A stretch of DNA of 64,000 nucleotides from Microbacterium sp. SZ1 (GCF_002362255.1 NZ_LPVV01000012.1:186001-250000), one strand, 5' to 3'. Numbered from the stretch's first letter, positions 17,267 to 25,546 are shown. Notes: generated by a model not told the origin, from the letters alone. Translations and numbers: made by a program.

Positions 17267-18703
17267 TCAGCGGGTGACGAACCCCTGATCGAGGATGCGG
17301 GCGACGACGCGCTCAGCGGCGTGACCGTCGTCCCGGCTGTTGAACTGCGCGCGCCAGGCCGCGTAGCGCGATGCGTAGGCGGCCTCGACACCGTCATCGG
17401 CGAGCGCGGCCACGAGCTCCTCCTGCGTGCGGACCAGCGGGCCCGGGGCACGCGCTTCGAGGTCGAAGTAGAAGCCGCGCAGCTGACCGCGGTAGTGGTC
17501 GAGGTCCGGCACGAGGAAGAACATCGGCTTGCCCGTGACGCTGTAATCGAACATCACCGAGGAGTAGTCGGTGATGAGGGCATCGGCGGCGAGGAGCAGC
17601 TGCGAGGTCTCGGGGTAGCCGGTGACGTCGATCACGCGGGCTCCGTCACGATCGCGATCAGTATCGATCGTGCGCGAGTGACCGCGCACGAGCACGACGG
17701 AGTCGGTCTGCCGCGCGAGCAGCTCCGGGTCGACGAAGTCCACCATCTCGGCGCGGTCATCGCGCCACGTGGGGGCGTAGAGCAGCACGTGCTCCTGCTC
17801 GCCGATGCCGAGCGCGGAACGGATGGCGGCGGGGTCACCCGAGACGAGCGCGTCGTTGCGCGGATACCCCTCGACCCAGATCGGACGCCCGAAGAACGCA
17901 TAGGCCTTGCGGAGGACCCGCTCGGCGTAGGTGTTCTGCGCGAGCAGCACGTCCCAGCGGCGGGACTCCTTGACGACCGCAGCCATGCGCCGCGGATCGA
18001 ACCCCGGCCGGTGCAGCGCGAGCCGTTTGAGGGGCGTGCCGTGCCAGGTCTGCAGCACCCGCTGACCCGGCTTGCGCGCGAACCGGCGCCGCAGCCAGTC
18101 GTTCACGACGAGCAGCCTCGCCGCGGCACGGGCGCGCCACCACTCCGGGCTGCCCTCGACGACGGCGATCGCTCCCTCGGGCACCGCCACTGACAGATCG
18201 ACGACGCTCCAGTACCGCGTCACGGACGGGGCCTGCGCGGCGAGCGCACGATCGATCGCTCGCGGGTTGCATCCGACGCTCCGGCCGTAGAAGCTCTCGA
18301 AGAACACCGCGTTCTCGGTCGCTCCGGAGTGCGAGACATAGCGTCCCTCGAGCGTGGACTGCCCCTCCGCGGTCTCGTACACGGGGTCGATGGGCGCGGC
18401 CACCCGTGCGACCGACTTCTCCACCGCGATGCGGAGGCCGGGCAGGAGACAGGGTGCGACGGCGAGATCGTCGAGGTCGACACCGGCGATGCGGATGCGG
18501 TACTCGCCGGACGGCAGCGGCAGCTCGGCCCCGCCCCACCGGGAGGCGCGGAGCGGGAAGGTCGCCTTCCAGGTCTTGCCGCCTCCGGTGACACGGCCAT
18601 CGACGCGTGCGCGGGGTCCGACGAGAGTCGCCTCGGCCGGGCGTTCCCCGGTCCCCGCGACCACGAGGGCCTCCGCCGCCTCGTCGATGTGGGCGGTGGT
18701 CAT
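17267..18703 (-). CDS. CDP-glycerol glycerophosphotransferase family protein (second of three)
   Basis: A 478-residue protein with the most complete TagB/TagF motif set of the three: VLQTWHGTPLKRLALHRPG, the WVEGYPRNDALVSG box, VLLYAPTWRDDRAE, VVLVRGHSRTID and ADALITDYSSVMFDYSV. Residues 1-110 form a beta-rich N-terminal region seen in some actinobacterial teichoic acid enzymes. This supports polyol-phosphate polymerisation or priming with a CDP-linked donor. ATG at 18703 has AAGGGAGC upstream and overlaps the previous stop as ATGA, so it is co-transcribed with the next upstream family member. No CDP-glycerol synthase (TagD) is in the window. Confidence 0.91.
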   Translation of the reverse strand: MTTAHIDEAAEALVVAGTGERPAEATLVGPRARVDGRVTGGGKTWKATFPLRASRWGGAELPLPSGEYRIRIAGVDLDDLAVAPCLLPGLRIAVEKSVARVAAPIDPVYETAEGQSTLEGRYVSHSGATENAVFFESFYGRSVGCNPRAIDRALAAQAPSVTRYWSVVDLSVAVPEGAIAVVEGSPEWWRARAAARLLVVNDWLRRRFARKPGQRVLQTWHGTPLKRLALHRPGFDPRRMAAVVKESRRWDVLLAQNTYAERVLRKAYAFFGRPIWVEGYPRNDALVSGDPAAIRSALGIGEQEHVLLYAPTWRDDRAEMVDFVDPELLARQTDSVVLVRGHSRTIDTDRDRDGARVIDVTGYPETSQLLLAADALITDYSSVMFDYSVTGKPMFFLVPDLDHYRGQLRGFYFDLEARAPGPLVRTQEELVAALADDGVEAAYASRYAAWRAQFNSRDDGHAAERVVARILDQGFVTR

Positions 18704-19950
18704 GCTGCTCCCTTCGGCGCGGGGACTCCCCGCGCACGGATCCTGTCGTACACGCGTCGGGTGTTGCCGCCGTCGCGGAAGGCGTGCATCTCCGCGCTGA
18801 GCGTAGCGGAACGCTCCGACCTCGCCCGGAAGGCGCTCTCGTCGTCGAGGAGCGTCGTCAGCTGCGCGATCGCATCGTCCCAGCCCCGAGCCGCGTCGTC
18901 ACCGGCGACGTCTTCGAAACGGCCGTAGAAGCCCCGCGTCTCGGCGTACTCCTCGGCGTCCGGCGCCAGGTAGACCACCGGCATCCCGAGCAGCCCGACG
19001 TCGTAGGCGAGGGATGAGTAATCGGTGACGAGCACGTCGACGGCGGGCAGAGCGGGGGCCACGTCGGCGAGGACGGTCGCGCCGAGCATCCGCACCCGGT
19101 CGGTGGGCGTCGGCGGGCTGTAGTGCCCTTCTCCCAGCGGGTGCGACCGCACGAGGAGCACGGCGTCGCGCTCCTCGAGCGCACGGACGATCCGGGTCCA
19201 CTGCTCGGGGGTCGGCACCGCCGGGTCCGGGGCGCCGTCGCGCCAGGTCGGCGCGTACAGCACGGTGCGGGCTCCGGACAGGTCGCCGACCGTGCTCTGC
19301 AGAAGAGCGGATGCCGTCGCCCGCCGCTCGGCTGGCTCCCCCGCCGACAGCACGTCGACTCGCGGCTCGCCCGTGACGACGACCCGATCACCGGGGAGGC
19401 CGAAGGCCGACTCGAGCCGTCCGCGCGACCGATGCGACGCCGCCGGGAGAACCTGGATGCGCTGCGCGGCGCGTCGGTAGAGGAATGCCACCAGCGTGCG
19501 CAGCAGCGGCGCCCCGGGGACCGAGGGAACCTGCGTCGTCGCCGGGGAGTCGAGCCCGATGCGCTTGAGCGGGATGCCGTGCCAGAGCTGTACGACGAAG
19601 GCCCCGGAGTTCGCGTAGCGGTTCACGTCGCCGAGCCCGTGGGTGACCACGACGACTCCGGCTCGTGCGGTCGCCCACCACCCGCGAAGGCCCGATTTCG
19701 GGATCGTGCGGATGCCGAGCGCCGCGGCGTCGCGCTCCTCCCGCTGAGACGAGGTCAGCCACAGCGTGTCGTGCCCCTGCGCGGTCGCGAACCGCTGGAG
19801 CGCGAGCGCGCCGTCGCCGACCCCCGCTCCGCAGCCGAACACCCAGCGCTCGCCTCGCGGTACGAGGAGGGTGCCGATGCGCCCCACGAGGTAGAGCGGG
19901 ATCCGGAGCAGCTTGGCCGCATTGCCGGATCCGAACGAGAAGGACGCCAC
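18700..19950 (-). CDS. CDP-glycerol glycerophosphotransferase family protein (third of three)
   Basis: A 416-residue TagB/TagF-like protein with VVQLWHGIPLKRIGLDSPA, VVVTGEPRVDVLSAGEPA (the family box with EPRVD in place of YPRND), VLYAPTWRDGAPDP, VLLVRSHPLGEGH and VDVLVTDYSSLAYDVGLLG. It heads a two-gene unit with the second member. The GTG start at 19950 lies in the right arm of the terminator hairpin of the upstream protease gene, and TAGGCT in the loop and arm of that hairpin is six bases before the GTG. It should therefore be made mainly from its own leaderless transcript. It may be the priming enzyme and its partner the polymerase, but sequence does not settle the order. Confidence 0.88.
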   Translation of the reverse strand: MASFSFGSGNAAKLLRIPLYLVGRIGTLLVPRGERWVFGCGAGVGDGALALQRFATAQGHDTLWLTSSQREERDAAALGIRTIPKSGLRGWWATARAGVVVVTHGLGDVNRYANSGAFVVQLWHGIPLKRIGLDSPATTQVPSVPGAPLLRTLVAFLYRRAAQRIQVLPAASHRSRGRLESAFGLPGDRVVVTGEPRVDVLSAGEPAERRATASALLQSTVGDLSGARTVLYAPTWRDGAPDPAVPTPEQWTRIVRALEERDAVLLVRSHPLGEGHYSPPTPTDRVRMLGATVLADVAPALPAVDVLVTDYSSLAYDVGLLGMPVVYLAPDAEEYAETRGFYGRFEDVAGDDAARGWDDAIAQLTTLLDDESAFRARSERSATLSAEMHAFRDGGNTRRVYDRIRARGVPAPKGAA

Positions 19951-19979
19951 CCCGCGAGCCTATCGCGGGGTGGCGTCCT
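19941..19979 (-). terminator. 17-bp terminator hairpin that contains the next gene's promoter and start
   Basis: AGGACGCCACCCCGCGA (19941-19957) pairs perfectly with its complement at 19963-19979 over a 5-base loop. It lies 27 bases after the protease stop on the minus strand. The loop and adjacent base form the TAGGCT -10 box, and the distal arm holds the GTG at 19950. There is no long U-run. Confidence 0.7.
19957..19962 (-). promoter_or_regulatory. -10 box (TAGGCT) in the terminator loop
   Basis: Minus-strand TAGGCT, then CGCGGG, then the GTG start at 19950. It predicts a leaderless message that starts inside the terminator. Confidence 0.5.
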
Positions 19980-20005
19980 GTCTGCGAGCGAAGGAGCGTC
20001 GCGGG

Positions 20006-21643
20006 TCAGCCGGCGAGTTCTCCCAGCGTCACGTCGATCTCGTATTCCTTGCCGCCGCGGATGTACGTGACCTTGGCATCGCTGCCCGCGGCCGCGGCCC
20101 GGACCTGCGCGGTGAGGTCGTTGGCGCTCGTGATCGGCACCCCGTTGAACGCGGTGACGATGTCGTCGGCCTTGAGGCCGGCAGCGGCCGCGGCTCCCCC
20201 ATCCGTCACCTCGGCGATGTAGGCGCCGGAGACCGAGGCGTTCTCGGCGCTCGCGGCGTCGCGGACCGACGCGCCGAGCAGGCCGTGCGTCGCGGCGCCG
20301 TCGGCGATGATCTCCTCCGAGACGCGCTGGGCGATGTTCGAGGGGATCGCGAAGCCGATGCCGATCGACCCGGACTCCTCCGAGCTGCCCGAACCGGCGA
20401 TCGCCACGTTGATGCCGATCAGCTCGCCCTTGCTGTTGACGAGCGCGCCACCCGAGTTGCCGTGGTTGATCGCCGCGTCCGTCTGGATGACGGCGATCGA
20501 GATGCTCTCCGAGCTCTGCTGCGAACCGTTGCCGGGGAGGTCGAACTGGAACGGGCCCTGGCCGTCGCCCTCCTCGGGCGACTGCTGCTCCTGCGGGGCA
20601 TCTTCAGACGACGAGTCCGGAAGGGCGGACGACTGGATCTGGATGCTGCGGTTGAGCGCGCTGACGATGCCGGTCGTGACCGAGTTCGACAGCCCGAGCG
20701 GCGCGCCGAGCGCCACAGCCGTGTCGCCCACGTTGAGCTTCGACGAATCGGCGAAGTCGATGGGCGTGAGGTCCTCCGCGTCGGTCAGCTTGATGACCGC
20801 GAGGTCGTAGATCGGGTCGGTGCCGACGACGGTGGCCGTGAAGATGCGTCCGTCCGACGTGGTGACGCGGATCGTCGGGTCGGCCACGGCTCCCCCGAGC
20901 GTCACGACGTGCGTGTTGGTGAGGACGTAGCCGTCCTTGCTGATGATCACGCCCGAGCCGCTTCCCGCCTCGTTCGCACCGGCGACCTCGATGGTCACGA
21001 CCGACGGCAGTGCGGCCGTGGCGACAGCGGTGGTCTCGTTCACCGACCCCGGGTTGTTGACCGTCACGGTGTCGGGTCCCTGGGCGACCCCCGTGGTGTT
21101 CTCGTTGGAGATCCCGGTGAGAATCGCGCCTCCGCCGAACCCGGCGACGCCGCCGACGAGGGCCGCGGCGACGACGAGGGCGGCGAACTTGACGCCCGCG
21201 CGAGGCTTCTCCTTCGTCTTGACGGCGGGGCCCCCGGTGCTCGGGATCGACTCTGCGGTGTGGAGGCCGAATGCCGCGCCCGGGGCGGTCGCGGTCGCCT
21301 GGTGAGAGGGGCCCTGGTGAGAGGGACCCTGCGGCGTCGGCGCGCCGTAGGGCGCCTGCGGCGCGGTCGGCGCCTGGCCGAGGTGCGCTGCCGGGGCCTC
21401 GAAGGTCGGAGCCGCGGGCTGCGACGACGTGAACGTCGTGGGGACCTCGTGGCCGCGGCCGGGAGCGGCGGGAATGCCGGAGGCGGGGGCGCCGGAGGCG
21501 GGCGCGGCGGGGGTCGTCTCGCCGGCGGGGGTCTGGATCACGGCATCCGTCGTCGAACGGTCGACGTCGGACGATGCCGGGGCGGACGGCACGGCGTCGT
21601 GCGACGCGGGTGCCGGCTGGTCAGGGGTGGTGTCTTCGTTCAT
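20006..21643 (-). CDS. HtrA/DegP-type trypsin-like serine protease with PDZ domain
   Basis: Membrane-anchored quality-control protease (family S1C). Residues 1-150 are a cytoplasmic, disordered Pro/Ala/Gln-rich region with SHQGP repeats. One membrane segment (about 152-175, FAALVVAAALVGGVAGFGGG) is followed by the protease domain with the triad His245 (TNTHVV), Asp280 (YDLAVIKL) and Ser397 (NHGNSGGAL), and a C-terminal PDZ domain from about 450. An acidic and Gln/Ser-rich insert at about 337-382 is longer than in E. coli DegS. ATG at 21643 with AAGGAG. In mycobacteria htrA follows sigE; here it stands beside envelope polymer genes. Cleavage of misfolded or wall-associated proteins is the family role. 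Confidence 0.93.
   Translation of the reverse strand: MNEDTTPDQPAPASHDAVPSAPASSDVDRSTTDAVIQTPAGETTPAAPASGAPASGIPAAPGRGHEVPTTFTSSQPAAPTFEAPAAHLGQAPTAPQAPYGAPTPQGPSHQGPSHQATATAPGAAFGLHTAESIPSTGGPAVKTKEKPRAGVKFAALVVAAALVGGVAGFGGGAILTGISNENTTGVAQGPDTVTVNNPGSVNETTAVATAALPSVVTIEVAGANEAGSGSGVIISKDGYVLTNTHVVTLGGAVADPTIRVTTSDGRIFTATVVGTDPIYDLAVIKLTDAEDLTPIDFADSSKLNVGDTAVALGAPLGLSNSVTTGIVSALNRSIQIQSSALPDSSSEDAPQEQQSPEEGDGQGPFQFDLPGNGSQQSSESISIAVIQTDAAINHGNSGGALVNSKGELIGINVAIAGSGSSEESGSIGIGFAIPSNIAQRVSEEIIADGAATHGLLGASVRDAASAENASVSGAYIAEVTDGGAAAAAGLKADDIVTAFNGVPITSANDLTAQVRAAAAGSDAKVTYIRGGKEYEIDVTLGELAG
21301..21330. repeat. Two tandem 15-bp units in the protease N-terminal region
   Basis: GGTGAGAGGGNCCCT occurs twice in tandem (21301-21315 and 21316-21330), with one base different. 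It keeps the reading frame and gives repeated SHQGP in the disordered region. Confidence 0.7.
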
Positions 21644-21730
21644 GGTGTGTGCTCCTTCAACAACGCCCCTTCAGAGTGCGCCTCGTATCTGTGCGTTTCG
21701 TATGTCGAGGATGAGTTTCCGCTATGGCCT

Positions 21731-21736
21731 TAGCCT
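21731..21736 (+). promoter_or_regulatory. -10 box (TAGCCT) of the aminotransferase gene
   Basis: TAGCCT is followed by seven bases and ATG at 21744, which predicts a leaderless start. An in-frame ATG further upstream would place the -10 box inside the gene. Confidence 0.5.
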
Positions 21737-21743
21737 GGTGTTC

Positions 21744-22943
21744 ATGAGTGTCATCCCCGGCGCATGGCGGCGCACGGCAGCAGGAGCCGGACTGCTCGCA
21801 CCAGACGGTTCCGTCGCACCTACGATCTTCGCAGAGATGTCGGCGGCAGCGGCCCGAACCGGCGCGATCAATCTGGGTCAGGGCTTCCCCGATGAGGACG
21901 GTCCGGCCGAGGTTCTCGAGGCGGCCAGAGCCGCGATCTCCCGCGGCGAGAACCAGTACCCGCCTGGTCGCGGCATCCCGGACCTGCTCGTCGCGATCAG
22001 CGAGCATCAGCGGCGATTCTACGGGCTCGAGGTGGATCCTCAGCGCGAGGTCATCGTGACCGCCGGGGCGACCGAGGCCCTCACGGCGACCCTGCTCGCG
22101 CTGATCGACGGCCCCGACGACGAGGTCGTGGTGTTCGAGCCCTACTACGACTCCTACGCGGCCGCCGTCGCTCTGGCGGGCGCGCGGCTGCGGACCGTCC
22201 CCCTCCGCGCACCGGATTTCCAGCCGGATCTGGAGCAGCTGGCCCACGCGGTGACCGACCGGACCCGCGTCATCCTCGTCAACGACCCGCACAACCCCAC
22301 CGGCACGATCTTCGATCGGTCCGTGCTGGCGGAAGTCGTCCGTCTCGCCGAGCAGCACGACGCGGTCATCGTGACGGACGAGGTGTACGAGCACCTGTCC
22401 TTCCACGCCCCGCACATGCCGATAGCCACCCTCCCCGGAGCGGCGGAGCGCACTCTCACGATCTCGTCAGCAGGTAAGACGTTCTCCGCGACGGGCTGGA
22501 AGATCGGGTGGGTGCACGGACCTGCCGAGCTCATCACCGCCGTCCTCACGGTCAAGCAGTATCTGACCTACGTCAACGGCTCTCCGTTCCAGCCGGCGGT
22601 GGCGGTGGGGCTACGCCTCGGTGACGACTTCTTCACGGGTGCCGCGCGCACACTCGCCCACAAGCACGAGATCCTGGGCACCGGGCTCCGCGCAGCGGGC
22701 TTCACGGTGCACCCGCCGCAGGGCGGCTACTTCACGGTGGCCGACGCGTCGGAGCTCGGCGGAGCCGATGCCGCGGCCTTCTGCCGCTCGCTGCCGGAGC
22801 GGGCCGGCGTCGTCGCGATCCCGCTCACGGCGTTCGTCTCCCCGGAGCACCGCGACGACTACGCGGGACTGGTCCGCTTCGCGGCCTGCAAGCGCATCGA
22901 GGTCTTGGAGGAGGCCGCGGCCAGGCTCTCCGCCGGCTTCTGA
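21744..22943 (+). CDS. Class I/II aminotransferase, DapC/kynurenine-aminotransferase type
   Basis: A PLP-dependent fold-type I aminotransferase of 399 residues. It has INLGQGFPDEDGPAEVLEAA, YPPGRGIPDLL, VTAGATEALTA, the cofactor-binding NDPHNPTGTIF and DEVYEHLSF, and the Schiff-base lysine in ISSAGKTFSATGWKIGW. The closest proteins I recall are M. tuberculosis DapC (Rv0858c, N-succinyl-diaminopimelate aminotransferase) and YbdL/glutamine transaminase K. Both activities fit: the window has dapD and dapE, for which DapC is the missing middle step, while the neighbour is an omega-amidase-like enzyme that would fit the second activity. The ATG at 21744 is chosen from the leaderless promoter signal. 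Confidence 0.85.
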   Translation: MSVIPGAWRRTAAGAGLLAPDGSVAPTIFAEMSAAAARTGAINLGQGFPDEDGPAEVLEAARAAISRGENQYPPGRGIPDLLVAISEHQRRFYGLEVDPQREVIVTAGATEALTATLLALIDGPDDEVVVFEPYYDSYAAAVALAGARLRTVPLRAPDFQPDLEQLAHAVTDRTRVILVNDPHNPTGTIFDRSVLAEVVRLAEQHDAVIVTDEVYEHLSFHAPHMPIATLPGAAERTLTISSAGKTFSATGWKIGWVHGPAELITAVLTVKQYLTYVNGSPFQPAVAVGLRLGDDFFTGAARTLAHKHEILGTGLRAAGFTVHPPQGGYFTVADASELGGADAAAFCRSLPERAGVVAIPLTAFVSPEHRDDYAGLVRFAACKRIEVLEEAAARLSAGF

Positions 22944-22968
22944 CGTCTCTCGTCCACGGGTGCCTGAT

Positions 22969-23775
22969 TCAGGCGGGCACCACCCGGTAGCGCCGCACGC
23001 GCAGCGACGGGTTCGCGGCGCGGACGCGTTCGATCGAGGCAGCCTCGACCGTGGCCACCGCGATGTCCTCGGTCGTGCCTGCCCCCGCGAGCACGACCCC
23101 CTGCGGATCGACGATCTGCGAGTGCCCCACTCCGATCGGCGTGGGGTGGTCCGCGGAGATCACGTAGGCGGTGTTCTCGATGGCTCGGGCCGCGAGCAGC
23201 GTCGTCCAATGGTGCTCCTTGAGGGGACCGCGCACCCACTCGGCGGGGACGACGAGCGCGTCCGCTCCGTCGTCGACCAGGGTGCGGGCCACCTCGGGGA
23301 ACCTCAGGTCGTAGCAGGTCATCAGCCCGAAGCGGATCCCGGCGACCTCGAAGGTCGCGGCCGCGTCGAGCTCGCCCGCCTCCACCCAGTCCGACTCCTT
23401 CTGCCCGAACGCGTCGTACAGGTGCTGCTTGCGGTACGTGGCGAGGATGCCGTCGCCGCGGACGGCGACGAGCGTGTTGCGCACGCGCTGGCCATCCGAC
23501 GCCTGTTCGACGAGCCCGGCGACGACGACGACGCCGTGGTCAGACGCCGCGGCACGCAGCGACGAGACGAAATCGCCGTCCAGCGTCTCGGCGTTCGCGG
23601 CCAGCGACTCGTCCATCGGGTCGACGAAGTAGCTCGAGTACTCGGGGAAGACGACGAGGCGTGCGCCGCGGGCCGCCGCTTGCGCGGTCAGCTCCGCGAT
23701 GCGCTCGCGGTTGCGCTCTCGGGAGTCGGTGGGCGCGAACTGGCAGACGGCGACGGGCACGGCGGCGGAGGTCAT
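22969..23775 (-). CDS. Nitrilase-superfamily amidase (Nit2/omega-amidase-like)
   Basis: A 268-residue carbon-nitrogen hydrolase with the catalytic triad Glu (LVVFPEYSSYF), Lys (YRKQHLYDAFG) and Cys (GLMTCYDLRFPEV). Such enzymes hydrolyse small amides; the Nit2 branch removes ammonia from alpha-ketoglutaramate and alpha-ketosuccinamate. The CYDLRFPE box and length fit Nit1/Nit2 better than beta-ureidopropionase or aliphatic nitrilases. ATG at 23775 has GGAGGATG upstream; a start at 23793 would overlap it. It is convergent, 25 bases from the aminotransferase, which resembles glutamine transaminase K. The substrate is inferred, not seen. Confidence 0.85.
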   Translation of the reverse strand: MTSAAVPVAVCQFAPTDSRERNRERIAELTAQAAARGARLVVFPEYSSYFVDPMDESLAANAETLDGDFVSSLRAAASDHGVVVVAGLVEQASDGQRVRNTLVAVRGDGILATYRKQHLYDAFGQKESDWVEAGELDAAATFEVAGIRFGLMTCYDLRFPEVARTLVDDGADALVVPAEWVRGPLKEHHWTTLLAARAIENTAYVISADHPTPIGVGHSQIVDPQGVVLAGAGTTEDIAVATVEAASIERVRAANPSLRVRRYRVVPA

Positions 23776-23839
23776 GTGCTCATCCTCCCCCACACGCCCG
23801 GGGTGTCGGCCTCGATTCGCGCACCTCCGATATCCGTGA

Positions 23840-23845
23840 TAAGTT
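23840..23845 (+). promoter_or_regulatory. -10 box (TAAGTT) of the tRNA gene
   Basis: TAAGTT lies 11 bases before the mature tRNA 5' end, the usual distance for a tRNA promoter in this group. No clear -35 is visible. Confidence 0.45.
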
Positions 23846-23856
23846 ATTCCTCGTGC

Positions 23857-23930
23857 CGCGGGGTGGAGCAGTTCGGTAGCTCGCCGGGCTCATAACCCGG
23901 AGGTCGCAGGTTCAAATCCTGTCCCCGCAA
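23857..23930 (+). tRNA. Initiator tRNA-fMet (CAT)
   Basis: A full cloverleaf of 74 bases. The acceptor stem is CGCGGGG with CCCCGCA, so position 1 (C) and 72 (A) are mismatched, the mark of initiator tRNA. The anticodon arm CCGGGCTCATAACCCGG has anticodon CAT and the three G-C pairs needed for initiation. The T arm has GGTTCAAATCC. The 3' CCA is not encoded: ACAA follows. It has its own -10 box and terminator, and so is a single-gene unit. Confidence 0.95.
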
Positions 23931-23937
23931 CAAATGG

Positions 23938-23983
23938 AAGGCCCTCTGGCCCGGAGAAATCCCGGTCAGAGGGCCTTTCGCTT
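23938..23983. terminator. Terminator after the initiator tRNA
   Basis: AAGGCCCTCTG (23938-23948) pairs with CAGAGGGCCTT (23967-23977), 11 bp, followed by TTCGCTTT. It ends the tRNA transcript and can also end the convergent permease gene, whose stop is at 23995. Confidence 0.8.
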
Positions 23984-23994
23984 TCCCCGCTCCG

Positions 23995-25491
23995 TCAGCC
24001 CCGGTCGGCGCCGAAGCTCACGGAGCGGATGCCGGCGGCATACGCCTCCTCCTGAGCGAGTCGTCTCTCGGCATCCAGGTCCAGGCCGCGCGCGAGGATG
24101 ACGTACGCGATCGCCGAGGCGATCAGGCCGACGAACAGGGCGATGTCGATGCCGCCGATAGCCGTCGCCACCGGACCGGTGAACCAGGTCGTGACGACGA
24201 ACGGGATCATCGCGACGATGCCGACGACGTACGCGGTGATGCCGCGCCACCCCCATGCGCCGTAGAGGCCGTGCGGACGGAACATCTCCGCCACCGCATA
24301 GCGCCCGCGACGCACGAGGTAGTAGTCGACGAGATTCACCGAGGTCCACGGCACGAGCACGTACAGCAGCACCACGAGGAAGCTGCCGAAGGAGTCGAGG
24401 AACTCCCCCGTCGAGAACGCGGCGCCCAACAGTCCGCCGAGCCCCACAAGGGAGCACGCGACGATGCGCGTCATCCGCGTCGGTCGCACGGGACGGAACG
24501 AGTCGGCGACCGTGATGAGCTCGATGCTGGCGGCATAGATGTTGATCGTGATGACGGTGATCAGAGCGGGCAGCGCCGACCAGAGCAGCACCGGCCCCAG
24601 CCCCGGCAGGATCGCGTCGGCGGCAGCGCCGATCGCCTCGACGGGGTCGGCCTCCGTGAACAGCGAGGCGACGAACGCGCCGAGGATCATGAGCCAGCCG
24701 GCGCCCACGATGACTCCGGACGCCGTGTGGAAGAGCGCCCTGCTCGGACTGGTCTGCGGAGGGAGGTACCGCGAGTAGTCGGAGACGTACGGCGCCCAGC
24801 CGAGCGCGTAGGCCGCGGCCGCCGCGAACTGCACGAGGAACGCCGGCCAGTTCATCTCCGCGAACGAGAAGTCCGCGGCAGGCAGGGGCAGCACGAAGAT
24901 CGCGACCACGGTGAAGACGCCGAACGTGGCGAGGAACAGCCAGGTCAGCCACTTCTGCACCCGGTGGATCCAGTGGTAGCCGACGATCGCAAGGGTCAGC
25001 GCGAGAGCAGTGATGAGCACATACCACCACGCGCCCGCGTCCACGCCGGTCGTCGTCGTGAGCACTTGCCCTGCGAGCAGCTGATTGAAGATGTTGAAGC
25101 CGACGATGCTCGCGACCACGACGAGGCACACGATCGCGACCCCGCGGTAGCCGAACTGGGCGCGGGACTGGATCATCTGCGGCAGCCCCAGCTGCGGACC
25201 CTGTGCGGAGTGGAAGGCCGTGAACACCGTGCCGACGCACACGCCCAGCACGATCGCGAGGACCGACACGAGGAAGTTCGCGCCCATTGCGACGCCCACC
25301 ATCCCCGTCGCCAGGGTCGTGAGGTTGGCGTTCGACATGAACCACAGCGAGAACAGGCTCGACGGGGTCCCGGTGCGCTCGGTCAGCGGCACCCAGTCGA
25401 TGGACTTCACCTCGATGCCGCTCGTCGCAGGGAGCGCGATCTCGGTCTGCGCGACGCCCGGCTCGGGCAGGCCGCTGTTCTGATGTGACAT
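23995..25491 (-). CDS. NCS1 family nucleobase/hydantoin/allantoin permease
   Basis: A 498-residue transporter of the nucleobase:cation symporter-1 family, with about 12 membrane segments after a cytoplasmic N-terminus containing GIEVKSIDWVPLTERTG. Family features include WFMSNANLTTLATGMVG in helix 1, LGLPQMIQSRAQFGYRG after helix 2 and WAPYVSDYSRYLP in the middle. Substrates in the family are cytosine, uracil, allantoin, hydantoins, thiamine precursors or nucleosides, taken up with H+ or Na+. ATG at 25491 follows GAAGGAACT. It lies 55 bases after a nitrilase-type amidase on the same strand, which suggests uptake and hydrolysis of one N-containing compound; the compound is not identifiable. 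Confidence 0.9.
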   Translation of the reverse strand: MSHQNSGLPEPGVAQTEIALPATSGIEVKSIDWVPLTERTGTPSSLFSLWFMSNANLTTLATGMVGVAMGANFLVSVLAIVLGVCVGTVFTAFHSAQGPQLGLPQMIQSRAQFGYRGVAIVCLVVVASIVGFNIFNQLLAGQVLTTTTGVDAGAWWYVLITALALTLAIVGYHWIHRVQKWLTWLFLATFGVFTVVAIFVLPLPAADFSFAEMNWPAFLVQFAAAAAYALGWAPYVSDYSRYLPPQTSPSRALFHTASGVIVGAGWLMILGAFVASLFTEADPVEAIGAAADAILPGLGPVLLWSALPALITVITINIYAASIELITVADSFRPVRPTRMTRIVACSLVGLGGLLGAAFSTGEFLDSFGSFLVVLLYVLVPWTSVNLVDYYLVRRGRYAVAEMFRPHGLYGAWGWRGITAYVVGIVAMIPFVVTTWFTGPVATAIGGIDIALFVGLIASAIAYVILARGLDLDAERRLAQEEAYAAGIRSVSFGADRG

Positions 25492-25546
25492 GGCTGAGTT
25501 CCTTCTCGGGTGAGGAATCGGTGGATGCCGGCGCGGGGCCTACGGG

